This document shows positions 24,743 through 32,669 of a DNA stretch of 35,876 nt, in pieces. The stretch covers positions 1 to 35,876 of the forward strand of contig PLMQ01000060.1 of the NCBI GenBank assembly GCA_003142535.1, read 5' to 3'. The translations under genes were made by a program, and so were the position numbers. The notes beneath the pieces are model-generated. The model saw nothing but the letters and a program-made list of their open reading frames with translations, had not been told where the DNA came from and ran no database searches. Within the stretch, counting starts at the first letter, position 1. Each line of letters starts with the position of its first letter. This DNA is from Syntrophaceae bacterium (GTDB lineage Bacteria > Desulfobacterota > Syntrophia > Syntrophales > Smithellaceae).

Positions 24743-25942
24743 ATGCCACTTCTGGAAATAGATAAAGACAAGTGCATCGGCTGTGGCGGCTGTGTTGAGG
24801 CCTGCCCATTGGGAGCGCTTAGTCTGGTGGATAATCTGGCAGTGGTTGACGAAAAATGTACGGCCTGCGGAGCGTGCCTGCTGGCGTGTCCGGTGCATGC
24901 GCTCAATCTGCCGGAGGCGGGTCCGCAGGAAGCGGCGAAGGATCTTGCAGCATACAGCGGTGTGTGGGTCTGGGTGGAACAGTTTCATGGTAAGACAGGC
25001 AGTATTTCCGTGGAAATGCTGGGCCAGGGACGACGGCTTGCCGACTCGCGCAAAGTTGCGCTCACCGCGTGTGTGCTGGGACATAATGTGGAGCACATTA
25101 CAAAAGAAGCCATTTCTTTCGGAGCAGATCGTGTTTTTTGGGTGGATGACCCAACGCTTGCCGCTTACAGCACGGCGCCCTATGCGAGCACGCTGATTAA
25201 CCTGGTTCGCGAATACAAACCGGAAATATTCCTCATGGGCGCAAGTTCACGTGGCCGCGATCTTGCCGGTTCAGTAGCTTCTGTTCTCTATACAGGTCTT
25301 ACCGCTGATTGCACCGGTCTGGAGATTGATCCGGAAAAAGGTTTATTATTACAGACTCGTCCGGCCTTTGGCGGCAACATCATGGCTACAATCATTTGTC
25401 CCAATAATCGTCCGCAGATGGCCACCGTACGCCATCGTGTGTTTGAAATGCCCGTTGCCGATCTGAAGCGTCAGGGGCAGGTCATTCCAATCAAAACCGC
25501 GATGAGTGCAGAGCAAATTACAACGCATGTAGTAGATTCTATCCTGGAAAAAGATGAGGTTAATCTGGCTGATGCCCGCATAATTGTGTCCGGTGGCCGC
25601 GGCGTCGGCGGTCCGGCCGGTTTTGAAACGATTCGTAAATTGGCCGAATTGTTAGGCGGTGCCGTGGGATCATCGCGCTCCGCTGTGGATGCCGGATGGA
25701 TATCTTATGCCCATCAGGTAGGACAAACCGGCCGCACGGTGCGCCCCGACCTCTATATTGCCTGCGGCATTTCCGGACAAATACAGCATTTGGCCGGCAT
25801 GAAGACATCCAGGGTAATTGTTGCCATCAATAAGAATCCCGAAGCACCAATTTTCAATGTTGCCAATTACGGTATCGTAGGCGATTTGTTCCAGATTGTC
25901 CCGGCGTTGACAGAACAATTTAAAAATAAACTGCATAAGTAA
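24743..25942 (+). CDS. etfA: Electron transfer flavoprotein alpha subunit with N-terminal 2[4Fe-4S] domain
   Basis: The product has 399 residues, about 60 to 80 longer than plain EtfA. Residues 1-60 form a two-cluster ferredoxin domain with cysteines at 11, 14, 17, 21 and 39, 42, 45, 49. The EtfA core follows. The C-terminal FAD domain is intact: SGGRGVGGPAGFETIRKLAE, GSSRSAVDAGWISYAHQVGQTGRTVRPDLYIACGISGQIQH and [22 protein letters not shown]. The same architecture is known in CarE of the caffeyl-CoA reductase complex and in other anaerobic ETFs, where the clusters pass electrons to or from ferredoxin. No acyl-CoA dehydrogenase lies next door, so the partner must be encoded elsewhere. Ribosome-binding site AGGAG precedes the ATG. 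Confidence 0.94.
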   Translation: MPLLEIDKDKCIGCGGCVEACPLGALSLVDNLAVVDEKCTACGACLLACPVHALNLPEAGPQEAAKDLAAYSGVWVWVEQFHGKTGSISVEMLGQGRRLADSRKVALTACVLGHNVEHITKEAISFGADRVFWVDDPTLAAYSTAPYASTLINLVREYKPEIFLMGASSRGRDLAGSVASVLYTGLTADCTGLEIDPEKGLLLQTRPAFGGNIMATIICPNNRPQMATVRHRVFEMPVADLKRQGQVIPIKTAMSAEQITTHVVDSILEKDEVNLADARIIVSGGRGVGGPAGFETIRKLAELLGGAVGSSRSAVDAGWISYAHQVGQTGRTVRPDLYIACGISGQIQHLAGMKTSRVIVAINKNPEAPIFNVANYGIVGDLFQIVPALTEQFKNKLHK

Positions 25943-25987
25943 TATATGCTCAAATTACGAAACAACCATTTAAGACGTATCCTATCT

Positions 25988-26144
25988 GAGACCTTTGCAA
26001 AACTGCATAAAATCAGTAATTTTGTCATTCCGGTGAAAGCCGGAATCCAGTATTATCAAGTTCTTCCTGGATTCCCCCGTATCAAGTACGGGGCAGGCTT
26101 AGTCAAGCCCGGAATGACGAATAGAGAAGTTTTGCAAAGGTCTC
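25988..26144 (+). repeat. TIR element family E, copy 2 (157 bp), inside a coding frame
   Basis: The ends GAGACCTTTGCAAAACT and AGTTTTGCAAAGGTCTC are perfect inverse repeats of 17 bases. Inside are TCATTCCGG and CCGGAATGAC. The element is open in the frame of the next gene, where it would encode NFVIPVKAGIQ, a phrase often seen when this kind of repeat is translated. It is the inverse of the longer copy at 15027-15257 with an internal deletion. Confidence 0.85.
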
Positions 26145-26902
26145 TGTCTATAATTTTCCTTAGTGCAATATTCTGGAGTATTTTTTCCTTCGTGCCGAAA
26201 ATCGTTCTGGCGGGTCCACCTTTTGTCACCGATGACCCGGAACCAGTGGAATACAAGCACTGGGAAGTATACCTGGCCGCACAGTACAGGCATGATCGCG
26301 ACCAGGATTCCTCAACTCTGCCTCACCTCGAAATAAACTATGGTCTAATACCGAATGTCCAAATCCATTTAATCGCGCCACTTACCTATGTTAAGCCGGC
26401 AGGATCAGGGGCACAGTATGGTTATGGAGATACGGAGCTGGGTGTCAAGTATCGTTTTATTCAGGAAACGGATTACCTTCCGCAAGTGGGAATATTCCCC
26501 ATGGTTGAGCTTCCCACCGGTGATTCCGATAAGGGTTTAGGAAACGGCAAAGCCCAATATTTCCTGCCCATCTGGTTACAGAAAAGCTGGGGGCCATGGA
26601 CAACCTACGGTGGAGGGGGATACTGGATTAACCCCGGCGAAGGAAACAAGAACTGGTGGCAGTTTGGGTGGTTGATTCAGCGGGATATCAATAAAACACT
26701 AACTCTGGGCACAGAACTCTATTACAAGACAGCAAGCACCGAAGATGGCAAAGACACTACCGGATACACTGTGGGCGCCATTATCAACATTACCGAAAAC
26801 CATCACATCCTGTTTTCTGCAGGACAGGATATTAACGGCCCCAATTACCTCTCTGTTTACATAGGTTATCAATTAACATTTGGCCCGAAGAAGAAGGAAT
26901 AG
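26114..26902 (+). CDS. Outer-membrane beta-barrel protein (PF13557-like), 5' end in a repeat
   Basis: The product has 262 residues from the ATG at 26114; the frame is open to 25946. Both candidate starts lie in or before the family E element and neither has a good ribosome-binding site, so the native start was probably displaced. A signal peptide (SLSIIFLSAIFWSIFSFVPKIVLAGPPF) follows. The mature part, FVTDDPEPVEYKHWEVYLAAQYRHD followed by alternating aromatic strands (YGYGDTELGVKYRF, QVGIFPMVELPTGD, SVYIGYQLTFGP), is typical of the phenol-degradation MetA-type outer-membrane proteins. Its transported compound is unknown. It lies 3' of etfA but is separated from it by the repeat. Confidence 0.75.
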   Translation: MTNREVLQRSLSIIFLSAIFWSIFSFVPKIVLAGPPFVTDDPEPVEYKHWEVYLAAQYRHDRDQDSSTLPHLEINYGLIPNVQIHLIAPLTYVKPAGSGAQYGYGDTELGVKYRFIQETDYLPQVGIFPMVELPTGDSDKGLGNGKAQYFLPIWLQKSWGPWTTYGGGGYWINPGEGNKNWWQFGWLIQRDINKTLTLGTELYYKTASTEDGKDTTGYTVGAIINITENHHILFSAGQDINGPNYLSVYIGYQLTFGPKKKE

Positions 26903-26930
26903 AAGGTAGCGACTGGATTCCCTTCAGTCC

Positions 26931-27009
26931 TTTGTGCCACCAGCATTCGCTGGTCTGGCGCCTCCGTGGTATCAGCCTTCAGTCTCTTGTGCCCCGCAGG
27001 GGTATCAGT
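26931..27009. repeat. Two tandem diverged units (CCTTCAGTC...GGTATCAG)
   Basis: Two consecutive units begin CCTTCAGTCCTTTGTGCC and CCTTCAGTCTCTTGTGCC and both end in GGTATCAG. The first contains the hairpin GCCACCAGCATTCGCTGGTCTGGC in its middle (arms CCAGC/GCTGG). There is no coding content. It lies just past the outer-membrane protein gene and may terminate it. Confidence 0.5.
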
Positions 27010-27151
27010 CTAATATCTTTCTTTTCTGTTGAATTATCGAAAATTGCGAGTATATTTAAGCATCTATTTTTAAATGTATTGATGATAGGGCGCTGTTGTC
27101 CCTAATAAAATAAATTATTAAATCAATGATCATATACTTAAGGATAAGGGT

Positions 27152-27436
27152 ATGGAAGAACTGAATCGCTTAATATTACATCCAGATTTTGATAAAACAA
27201 TCCAAGAACTAAGTGACAGGAATGTATTTTTGCCTAATGGAGACGAGGATGCACCGCATGTATTAAATTTTACAACAATAGGACAACTGATCGCTAATAT
27301 AGAAGAGATTCAACCGTATAAACTTAACGCAAAGAATGGATGCAATAAAGTATCGGAATACTTGTATTCGGCATACGATGAATCAATTATGAAATTTATG
27401 GCCATAATTTATGGCCATAGAAGGAGAAGAAAATAG
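27152..27436 (+). CDS. Small protein of unknown function preceding an HNH nuclease
   Basis: The product has 94 residues, with AAGGATAAGGG shortly before the ATG. It is acidic through most of its length (MEELNRLILHPDFDKTIQELSD, PNGDEDAPHVLNFTTIGQL) and ends in a basic tail (YGHRRRRK). There is no signal peptide, membrane helix or recognised domain. It is followed after 2 bases by the HNH gene, so the two are translated as a pair. A partner or inhibitor role for the nuclease is possible from position only. Confidence 0.6.
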   Translation: MEELNRLILHPDFDKTIQELSDRNVFLPNGDEDAPHVLNFTTIGQLIANIEEIQPYKLNAKNGCNKVSEYLYSAYDESIMKFMAIIYGHRRRRK

Positions 27437-27438
27437 AG

Positions 27439-28311
27439 ATGCTGAATGGGAAAGATTGCTTTCTGTATAAGAAGGAAGTTGACTGGTCGCTTCTCCATGA
27501 AGGATTTTCTATCCCTGTTGAGTTTCAGAAATCAGTCCAAGATCATGTCGTGAGGATCGTGCGGGGTCAAAGTAAAAGGATACGATTTGCAATTAAGACA
27601 CAACTTTTTGATGCGCGAGTAATCAATCAAGCATTTGACGAAAAGAAATATGCGGGACATCCCGATGTATTTCAAGTCAGATACGTCCCGACAAGCTTAC
27701 TGGCATTGAAGCTCCGTGAGATATTTGAGAAAAGTTATGCGGTCTTGAAAACGTTACGACATGAAGCAAAAAAAGCTGAATGCAGGAAACAGGTGAGGGT
27801 TCCGGAAGGTGCGAGAGAATACCTTGTTCTTTATGCCGGCGCGGATGAGCATGAGATAGTTTGTGATTCTATCACATCCGATGATATAGCTATCGTTCGG
27901 TTATTTGTGGATAGCAAAGATATTCGAGAAGAAGAATTTGAAAGAGCAGGCGAATACGATTTCAAGGATTTAAGGGCAAGAATAGAAACACGCGAGCAAG
28001 TGGTCAGGATTCGACGACTTGACAGGTCGATTGGTGAGAGTCTAAAGAGACTTTATAAATATCGCTGTCAGATATGTGCAGAAAACTTTGGAAAAGAGAG
28101 AGGGGTTGATACGGCAGAATCGCATCATATCGAGGATTTTGTAAAATCTCTTAACAATGATTCGGAAAACCTACTGGTCGTTTGCCCAAACCATCATACG
28201 GTAATTCACAAAGCGCAACCAGTTTTCGACGGACGACGGCTGACCTTTGCGTATCCCAATGGTTTCGAGGAAAGACTACAATTGAACATACACTTGAAAA
28301 GATTGCGATGA
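27439..28311 (+). CDS. HNH endonuclease
   Basis: The product has 290 residues. The C-terminal 80 residues carry a beta-beta-alpha-metal HNH fold: YRCQICAENFGKE with the first Cys pair, ESHHIEDF with the catalytic His, then NLLVVCPNHHTVIH with the second metal-binding Cys and His residues. The first 190 or so residues are unrecognised (RIVRGQSKRIRFAIKTQLFDARVINQAF, YLVLYAGADEHEIVCDS) and may bind DNA or sense a signal. The AAGGAGAAG ribosome-binding region lies in the end of the preceding gene. Small two-gene nuclease units of this type are common in accessory DNA and sometimes have defence functions; here that is inference. Confidence 0.82.
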   Translation: MLNGKDCFLYKKEVDWSLLHEGFSIPVEFQKSVQDHVVRIVRGQSKRIRFAIKTQLFDARVINQAFDEKKYAGHPDVFQVRYVPTSLLALKLREIFEKSYAVLKTLRHEAKKAECRKQVRVPEGAREYLVLYAGADEHEIVCDSITSDDIAIVRLFVDSKDIREEEFERAGEYDFKDLRARIETREQVVRIRRLDRSIGESLKRLYKYRCQICAENFGKERGVDTAESHHIEDFVKSLNNDSENLLVVCPNHHTVIHKAQPVFDGRRLTFAYPNGFEERLQLNIHLKRLR

Positions 28312-28319
28312 TAACCATT

Positions 28320-28462
28320 CTAATTTTTCGAGGAAATAAGCGGATGGCCTTTTCATCGGTGGCATTCACACCCAGACCATAGAAAGTTTCGGTCGGATAA
28401 GCTATAACGCCGCCGCGAGTCAGTATTTCTAAGGCGTAAGTTAAAACGGCATAAAACGGCAA
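28320..28462 (-). pseudogene. Decayed N-terminal fragment of a Sua5/YrdC (threonylcarbamoyl-AMP synthase) gene
   Basis: The frame ALEILTRGGVIAYPTETFYG, then LGVNATDEKAIRLF, is the unmistakable start of the Sua5/YrdC/YciO domain, which makes the L-threonylcarbamoyl-AMP used for t6A modification of tRNA. After about 45 residues the similarity stops (PRKIRMVIIAIFS...), and no remainder exists next to it. The fragment lies between the HNH gene and the truncated radical SAM gene. Confidence 0.8.
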
Positions 28463-29086
28463 ATCGATTTATTAAGTAAAGCTGGTTATGCGCAGAACGA
28501 TATTTCGATTTTTATGATTTACAATTTTGATATCAGCTATGAGGATATGATAAGAAAAATAAAGTTATGCGAAAACTGGGGTGTGCAAATAGCTGACTGT
28601 AGATATAGACCACTCGATCTAGATTATGATAACTATAATTCAAATTTGAGACATGGACAAGCTATAGGAAGTTATTATATCCATGATAAATCAGGATGGA
28701 CTGATAAAAAAGTCAGAGATTTCAGATCTATTGTACGTAGACATAACATATGGATTAGATATGCAAAAGACAATGGTCGACCCTATGATCGTAAAATGGA
28801 AAAATGGAGCGATATCCATTCTACATTTAAATTTTTCAAAATGGGTAGACCTCCACAATACGAGATTATTGAATCCTCACTAAAATGGAAAGAACGTATT
28901 CAGATTATGAATAAGGTAAAAAGATACTTTAAAATAAATAGCGTATTATCCACATTTGATTTTAGCGGATTTAGTATTAAGAGAATTGATGAGGAGCTAA
29001 AAATAATTTTAAATGATCTTAATAATAATGCTGACCATTGTAAAAAGAATAATGGAATAATCAGGGTCAGCGCCCTATTATTTTAG
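28458..29086 (+). pseudogene. C-terminal part of a radical SAM protein, 5'-truncated
   Basis: The longest Met-initiated frame (28514) has 190 residues, but the same frame is open and protein-like upstream (QIDLLSKAGYAQNDISIF), back to about 28458. This matches the interior of a radical SAM family, with YNFDISYEDM, WGVQIADCRYRPLDLDYDNY, YYIHDKSGWTDKKVRDFRSIVRRHNIWIRYAKD and WSDIHSTFKFFKMGRPPQYE. The N-terminal half, with the CxxxCxxC cluster motif, is missing, and no ribosome-binding site precedes the Met. The sequence is notably AT-rich. It is most likely a truncated, inactive gene joined directly to the sua5 fragment; expression as a short protein cannot be excluded. Confidence 0.7.
29063..29077. 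repeat. Short direct repeat CAGGGTCAGCGCCCT, copy 1
   Basis: The same 15 bases occur at 30536-30550. The two copies flank the Fe-S protein gene on the minus strand. Each is itself a small hairpin (AGGG/CCCT). Confidence 0.5.
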
Positions 29087-29160
29087 ATTTACCCTGACAG
29101 ACCGATCAATCAAACAGGCCTGATCTTTGCCGCATTGAAACTACGCGTTACTGATCCCTT

Positions 29161-30453
29161 CTAATGCTTTGCATATTTTATTAAAGCAACAAGATACCTT
29201 GATTTAAACTGTTTACTGGCCAGTATCTGCTTTGCAGGAGGCAGTTTAAGAATAACACCAAGCACTGCAGCCATAGCCCGATGGCTGAACAGCACCTGAT
29301 TATCAAACAAGAGATTCTGAAACTTTCCCCGCTCAATTGCCATGAGCACAATTCGATGAACTGAATTAATCGGTGTAATAACGCGCTCCGTGCGGGATTT
29401 CAATTTGATGGCGTCAACAGCGCACCCTTTCAGGCATACTCCGCAACCGAGACATTGATCATGATTCAGCTTTGCTTTCTTTTTTCCCGGTTTATGCGTA
29501 TGCGGATCACTGGCGGTTACCAGCGTCATAGCTTCTACCGGACAAAGCGAAACACATTTTCCGCATCCGGTACATTTTGCTTCAACTATTTCCGGAATAA
29601 AATTTGTTGTATGCACGGGATTTAAGAAACCGAACTTTCGGGCGGCAATTAAGGCCTCGCAGCAACAGCCGCAGCAGTTGCAGATAAAACTTACCCGTTC
29701 CTGAACATTTTCCCCAAACTGGACAAGGTTGCAATCCTGTGCCTTATTTAGCAAATCCAACCCTTCTGCCACATCGACTTTTCTGGCAACTCCGTGACGG
29801 ATTAATGATTCGGCTGGACCATTTAAAGTCATGCAGATATCCATGGGCGCACTGCAATTTTTGCCGACATGTTCCATCTTGTGCCGGCAATAGCAAACTC
29901 CAATACCGATTTGTGAAGCTGTTTTTATGACTTCAGACGCCCTTTCGTAATCGAGAACATGAAGAGCATTTTCGTTGGTCAGGACGCCTTCGTTTACAAA
30001 AGTTCTTCCCAACTGAGTTTCCCCGTTAAGGAACAGATCTTTTATGAAATCCTCTTCGACATTCATATACTGGTAAAATAGTTCGCCCAGGACTTTTTGA
30101 TCGATATCTTTCCTGTAACGCATCATGGAGAATTCAAAAAATCCCGCCATGGGCGGCGGCAGAATGTAAGTAGTGTTCCCATCTTCCTCGTAATCGAGCA
30201 GAATTCCCCGGTCGGCAAGATCGTTCAAAATAACCCCGGCATCCTTAAGGCTAAGTTTCCAGATGGCGGCAGCTTTTTTATTGGTAAACGGTTTAATAGG
30301 CAGCAGGGAAACAAGCCTGGCTTCCTTTTCGGAAAAAAGAACCTGGAGGATTTTAAACAGCAGCTCTGTGGGTGAAGCACCTTGGGGAAATCTGTTTAAT
30401 CTCTGGGCCAAATCATTGTAACTGCCGGCTTTGATAGTATTGTGATGTGACAT
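29161..30453 (-). CDS. Multi-cluster 4Fe-4S protein with N-terminal winged-helix-like region
   Basis: The product has 430 residues from the ATG at 30453; the frame is open 12 codons further to a TTG. Neither site has a strong ribosome-binding sequence. The N-terminal third (FPQGASPTELLFKILQVLFSEKEARL...TNKKAAAIWKLSLKDAGVILNDLADRGILLDYEEDG) resembles a winged-helix fold. The centre has unusual Cys groups: GIGVCYCRHKMEHVGKNC with SAPMDIC, then FICNCCGCCCEALIAARKFG. Two ferredoxin clusters follow (CTGCGKCVSLCPVEA and CLGCGVCLKGCAVDA), separated by about 30 residues. Proteins of this layout are widespread in anaerobes and are thought to take part in electron transfer. The specific role is not known. 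Confidence 0.8.
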   Translation of the reverse strand: MSHHNTIKAGSYNDLAQRLNRFPQGASPTELLFKILQVLFSEKEARLVSLLPIKPFTNKKAAAIWKLSLKDAGVILNDLADRGILLDYEEDGNTTYILPPPMAGFFEFSMMRYRKDIDQKVLGELFYQYMNVEEDFIKDLFLNGETQLGRTFVNEGVLTNENALHVLDYERASEVIKTASQIGIGVCYCRHKMEHVGKNCSAPMDICMTLNGPAESLIRHGVARKVDVAEGLDLLNKAQDCNLVQFGENVQERVSFICNCCGCCCEALIAARKFGFLNPVHTTNFIPEIVEAKCTGCGKCVSLCPVEAMTLVTASDPHTHKPGKKKAKLNHDQCLGCGVCLKGCAVDAIKLKSRTERVITPINSVHRIVLMAIERGKFQNLLFDNQVLFSHRAMAAVLGVILKLPPAKQILASKQFKSRYLVALIKYAKH

Positions 30454-30535
30454 TTGATACTCATTTATCTTGTTGTTCAGAAAATACAAGATTTATATAT
30501 CTCATTTTAGCTCTGATAGCAAATTCCTAATTAAA

Positions 30536-30550
30536 CAGGGTCAGCGCCCT
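30536..30550. repeat. Short direct repeat CAGGGTCAGCGCCCT, copy 2
   Basis: Identical to 29063-29077; the two copies flank the Fe-S protein gene. Confidence 0.5.
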
Positions 30551-30576
30551 TTTAAAAATATATAAACATTGGTGAC

Positions 30577-30607
30577 GATTCAAATTAATTGACAGAACAC
30601 GGAAGGT
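30577..30607. repeat. Repeat family C, copy 1
   Basis: TTCAAATTAATTGACAGAAC followed by ACGGAAGGT. Near-identical copies are at 33730-33759 and 35203-35232. The core TCAAATTAATTGA is almost palindromic. Confidence 0.55.
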
Positions 30608-30616
30608 AAAAAATCC

Positions 30617-30688
30617 TTACTTACGCAGGATAGTTCAACTATCCAATTCCAATGCACTGCTTTTTTGGAACTGGAGTTTCACTAATAA
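30617..30688 (+). repeat. Hairpin repeat family B, copy 4
   Basis: ACGCAGGATAGTTCAACT leads into stem arms CCAATTCCAA and TTGGAACTGG around loop TGCACTGCTTTT, then GGAGTTTCAC. It lies in the gene-free stretch 30454-30830. The rest of that stretch has a possible insertion-sequence scar (AAAACGGACACTTGG near 30713). Confidence 0.7.
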
Positions 30689-30830
30689 ATAGAACTGATC
30701 TTCCCGCCAGTAAAACGGACACTTGGTTAAGGTTCAACCATGGCGTTTTAAGGTCTCGGTGGGGTTTGCCGTTGACTATTTCTATACGTCAAAAGCAGGC
30801 TTAACTAACTTGCGTTGAAGGAATTTAGCA

Positions 30831-31046
30831 ATGAAAACCAACTGGAAAAAAGTTTTGAAAGAAGTTCTAAAGTTTCTGTCTGGTGCATTTTTTGTCTCAG
30901 CCGGGGTAAACTGGTGGATGTATTTTAATCATATTGCCGCTCCATTTTTCGGTACAACGCTGTCACCGGAATTTTTGGGAATACGGGGTTTCATTCATTT
31001 TGCCCTATTTTTGATTTGCTTATATTTTGGATTCATAAAGAAATAG
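30831..31046 (+). CDS. Small membrane protein of unknown function
   Basis: The product has 71 residues, with GAAGGAA about eight bases before the ATG. A basic N-terminus (MKTNWKKVLKEVLKF) precedes two hydrophobic segments (LSGAFFVSAGVNWWMYF and FIHFALFLICLYFGF) joined by AAPFFGTTLSPEFLGIRG. It resembles small inner-membrane proteins of unknown role. A 26-base perfect palindrome 50 bases past the stop probably terminates it. Confidence 0.65.
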   Translation: MKTNWKKVLKEVLKFLSGAFFVSAGVNWWMYFNHIAAPFFGTTLSPEFLGIRGFIHFALFLICLYFGFIKK

Positions 31047-31095
31047 CAATCTGAGGGAATTCTGAGAATAGTATACTTAATTATTTACAAGAAAA

Positions 31096-31281
31096 GAACA
31101 AGGGGTTGCAACCCCTTGTTCTCCTTTAAGCTATAAGGTTTGCTGGTTCAATCTTGTAGATTGAACCGAAACATTTCGGAACAATTATATTACTGGTTAT
31201 ACTTGCAGTTTGTGTTGGAACGTTTTGGCGTTTATAGCAAGATCAAATTAATGGCTCAATCAGAATGATTGAACCAACAGG
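31096..31281. repeat. Palindrome-rich element family D, copy 1
   Basis: It opens with a perfect 26-base palindrome (arms GAACAAGGGGTTG). About 20 bases later a 138-base element starts TGCTGGTTCAATC and ends GATTGAACCAACA; its terminal repeats are inverse. Inside are GGTTCAATCTTGTAGATTGA and CCGAAACATTTCGG hairpins. The same arrangement recurs at 32670-32864. It fills most of the gene-free stretch 31047-31399. Confidence 0.8.
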
Positions 31282-31399
31282 GAAAGCCCGATCAAATTTT
31301 GCATGCTTCTTTTTTTGAAGATTTAATCAATCACACAGGTATTGAAAGGGCAGTGCATTTCTGATACCTTCCGTTAAAACAAACCGGGCAAGAGTATTT

Positions 31400-32626
31400 A
31401 TGCATCCTGATGATAGACCGAACACTCAAAGAGAACTTTCCATAGATATTATTCGGGGTTTCGCGCTCGTCTGCATGGTTTTGATCCACTTCATGGTTTA
31501 CTTCGGCAACGCGGAAGCTGTAAACACGTGGCTTTATTTCAGCCTCAATCATATTCTGGGAGATTGGGGCGCCGGCGGCTTTCTGATGATTATGGGAATC
31601 AGCCAGGTGCTGAGCGGACGGAAGCGCACTGATCTGAGCAACCGCCTTCTTTTTAAACGGGCACTCATCCGGGGCGTGTTTATTTTCGCAGTCGGCCTCA
31701 TCATGCTGGCGCTGGCCTGGGGTCCTTACAAAATCTGGCAATGGGACATCCTTACGCTGATGGGATTTGCCACGGTTGTACTTTTTCTCTGCCGCTATCT
31801 ACCGTCATGGAGTATCCTGCTGATTGCTGCTGTTATTGCGCTTATGACACCCTTTCTGCGCGGGCAGTTGGCCATTGCCCCCATCTGGAACAATAACTTT
31901 ATGCAGGTGTCGATGATCAGTAGTTATTTCCCCGGCATTCTCTTTGACCCGGCAGGAGCACTCCCGACTGGTTGGAGCGTCAAAGATATCGTTCAGGGAT
32001 TTCTATTCACCGGTGAATTTCCTGTTTTCCCCTGGATACTCTTTCCTCTCACGGGCTTTGTTCTGGGCCGCCGCATGATCGCAAATCAGATACAAAAAGA
32101 TTTGCCCTTCCTGCTGCTTTTGGGTGTTGTTCTTGTTGTCTGCGGTTTGGGGCTGGGCTATGCCGGTTCCCTTCGTTCGGGGGTGTCCATTATATCCGGT
32201 TACATTGTACCGCTTTCTTTCTATCCGGATTCTTTTCCCATGATCTTCGCTCAGTCAGGCATATCCATAATAGTTATCTTTATCCTCTATTATCTGTATG
32301 ACATTCGCGGGAAGAATAGCAGGAAGCTCGGAAGGCCTGCCGGTCTTTTTACTTATGTCAGTCGCAATGCGCTCACCTTCTACTTTTTGCATTATCTTTT
32401 GATTGGTTGGCCGCTGGCTATCATTTATGTCTTCACTGGCAAATATTATATCTACAATCTGATGGGATCACTGCCCGCTTTTGTTTGCGGGATTGCGGCT
32501 GTCGGTTTTCTTGTTCTCGGGCTGAAGATCTGGGAAAAGCACGGCAGCAAATATAAACTGGAATGGTTCCTTGGTGTTCTCACACAAAGGCTTGCATCAG
32601 GAGAGCAGGAAAGAAACAACAGATAG
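31400..32626 (+). CDS. Acyltransferase-like integral membrane protein (DUF1624/HGSNAT type)
   Basis: The product has 408 residues with about ten membrane helices. The N-terminal RELSIDIIRGFALVCMVLIHFMVYFGNA contains the conserved D-x2-RG and the following His seen in DUF1624 and acyltransferase-3-like enzymes. GAGGFLMIMGISQVLSGRKR and the C-terminal ALTFYFLHYLLIGWPLAIIYV are also typical. Such proteins transfer acetyl groups to sugars or glycans at the membrane. The start has only a weak upstream purine site (GGGCAAGAG). The gene sits exactly between two copies of the family D element. Confidence 0.75.
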   Translation: MHPDDRPNTQRELSIDIIRGFALVCMVLIHFMVYFGNAEAVNTWLYFSLNHILGDWGAGGFLMIMGISQVLSGRKRTDLSNRLLFKRALIRGVFIFAVGLIMLALAWGPYKIWQWDILTLMGFATVVLFLCRYLPSWSILLIAAVIALMTPFLRGQLAIAPIWNNNFMQVSMISSYFPGILFDPAGALPTGWSVKDIVQGFLFTGEFPVFPWILFPLTGFVLGRRMIANQIQKDLPFLLLLGVVLVVCGLGLGYAGSLRSGVSIISGYIVPLSFYPDSFPMIFAQSGISIIVIFILYYLYDIRGKNSRKLGRPAGLFTYVSRNALTFYFLHYLLIGWPLAIIYVFTGKYYIYNLMGSLPAFVCGIAAVGFLVLGLKIWEKHGSKYKLEWFLGVLTQRLASGEQERNNR

Positions 32627-32669
32627 CGCCCCATTACTTAGCTATTCTGATTCTGGTGACAGTATGCTT

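Noticed and set aside
30700-30790. Insertion-sequence scar (AAAACGGACACTTGG...ATGGCGTTTTAAGG)
   Set aside because: It is reminiscent of sequence next to some transposons, but no transposase or second end is present, so it is not listed as a mobile element.
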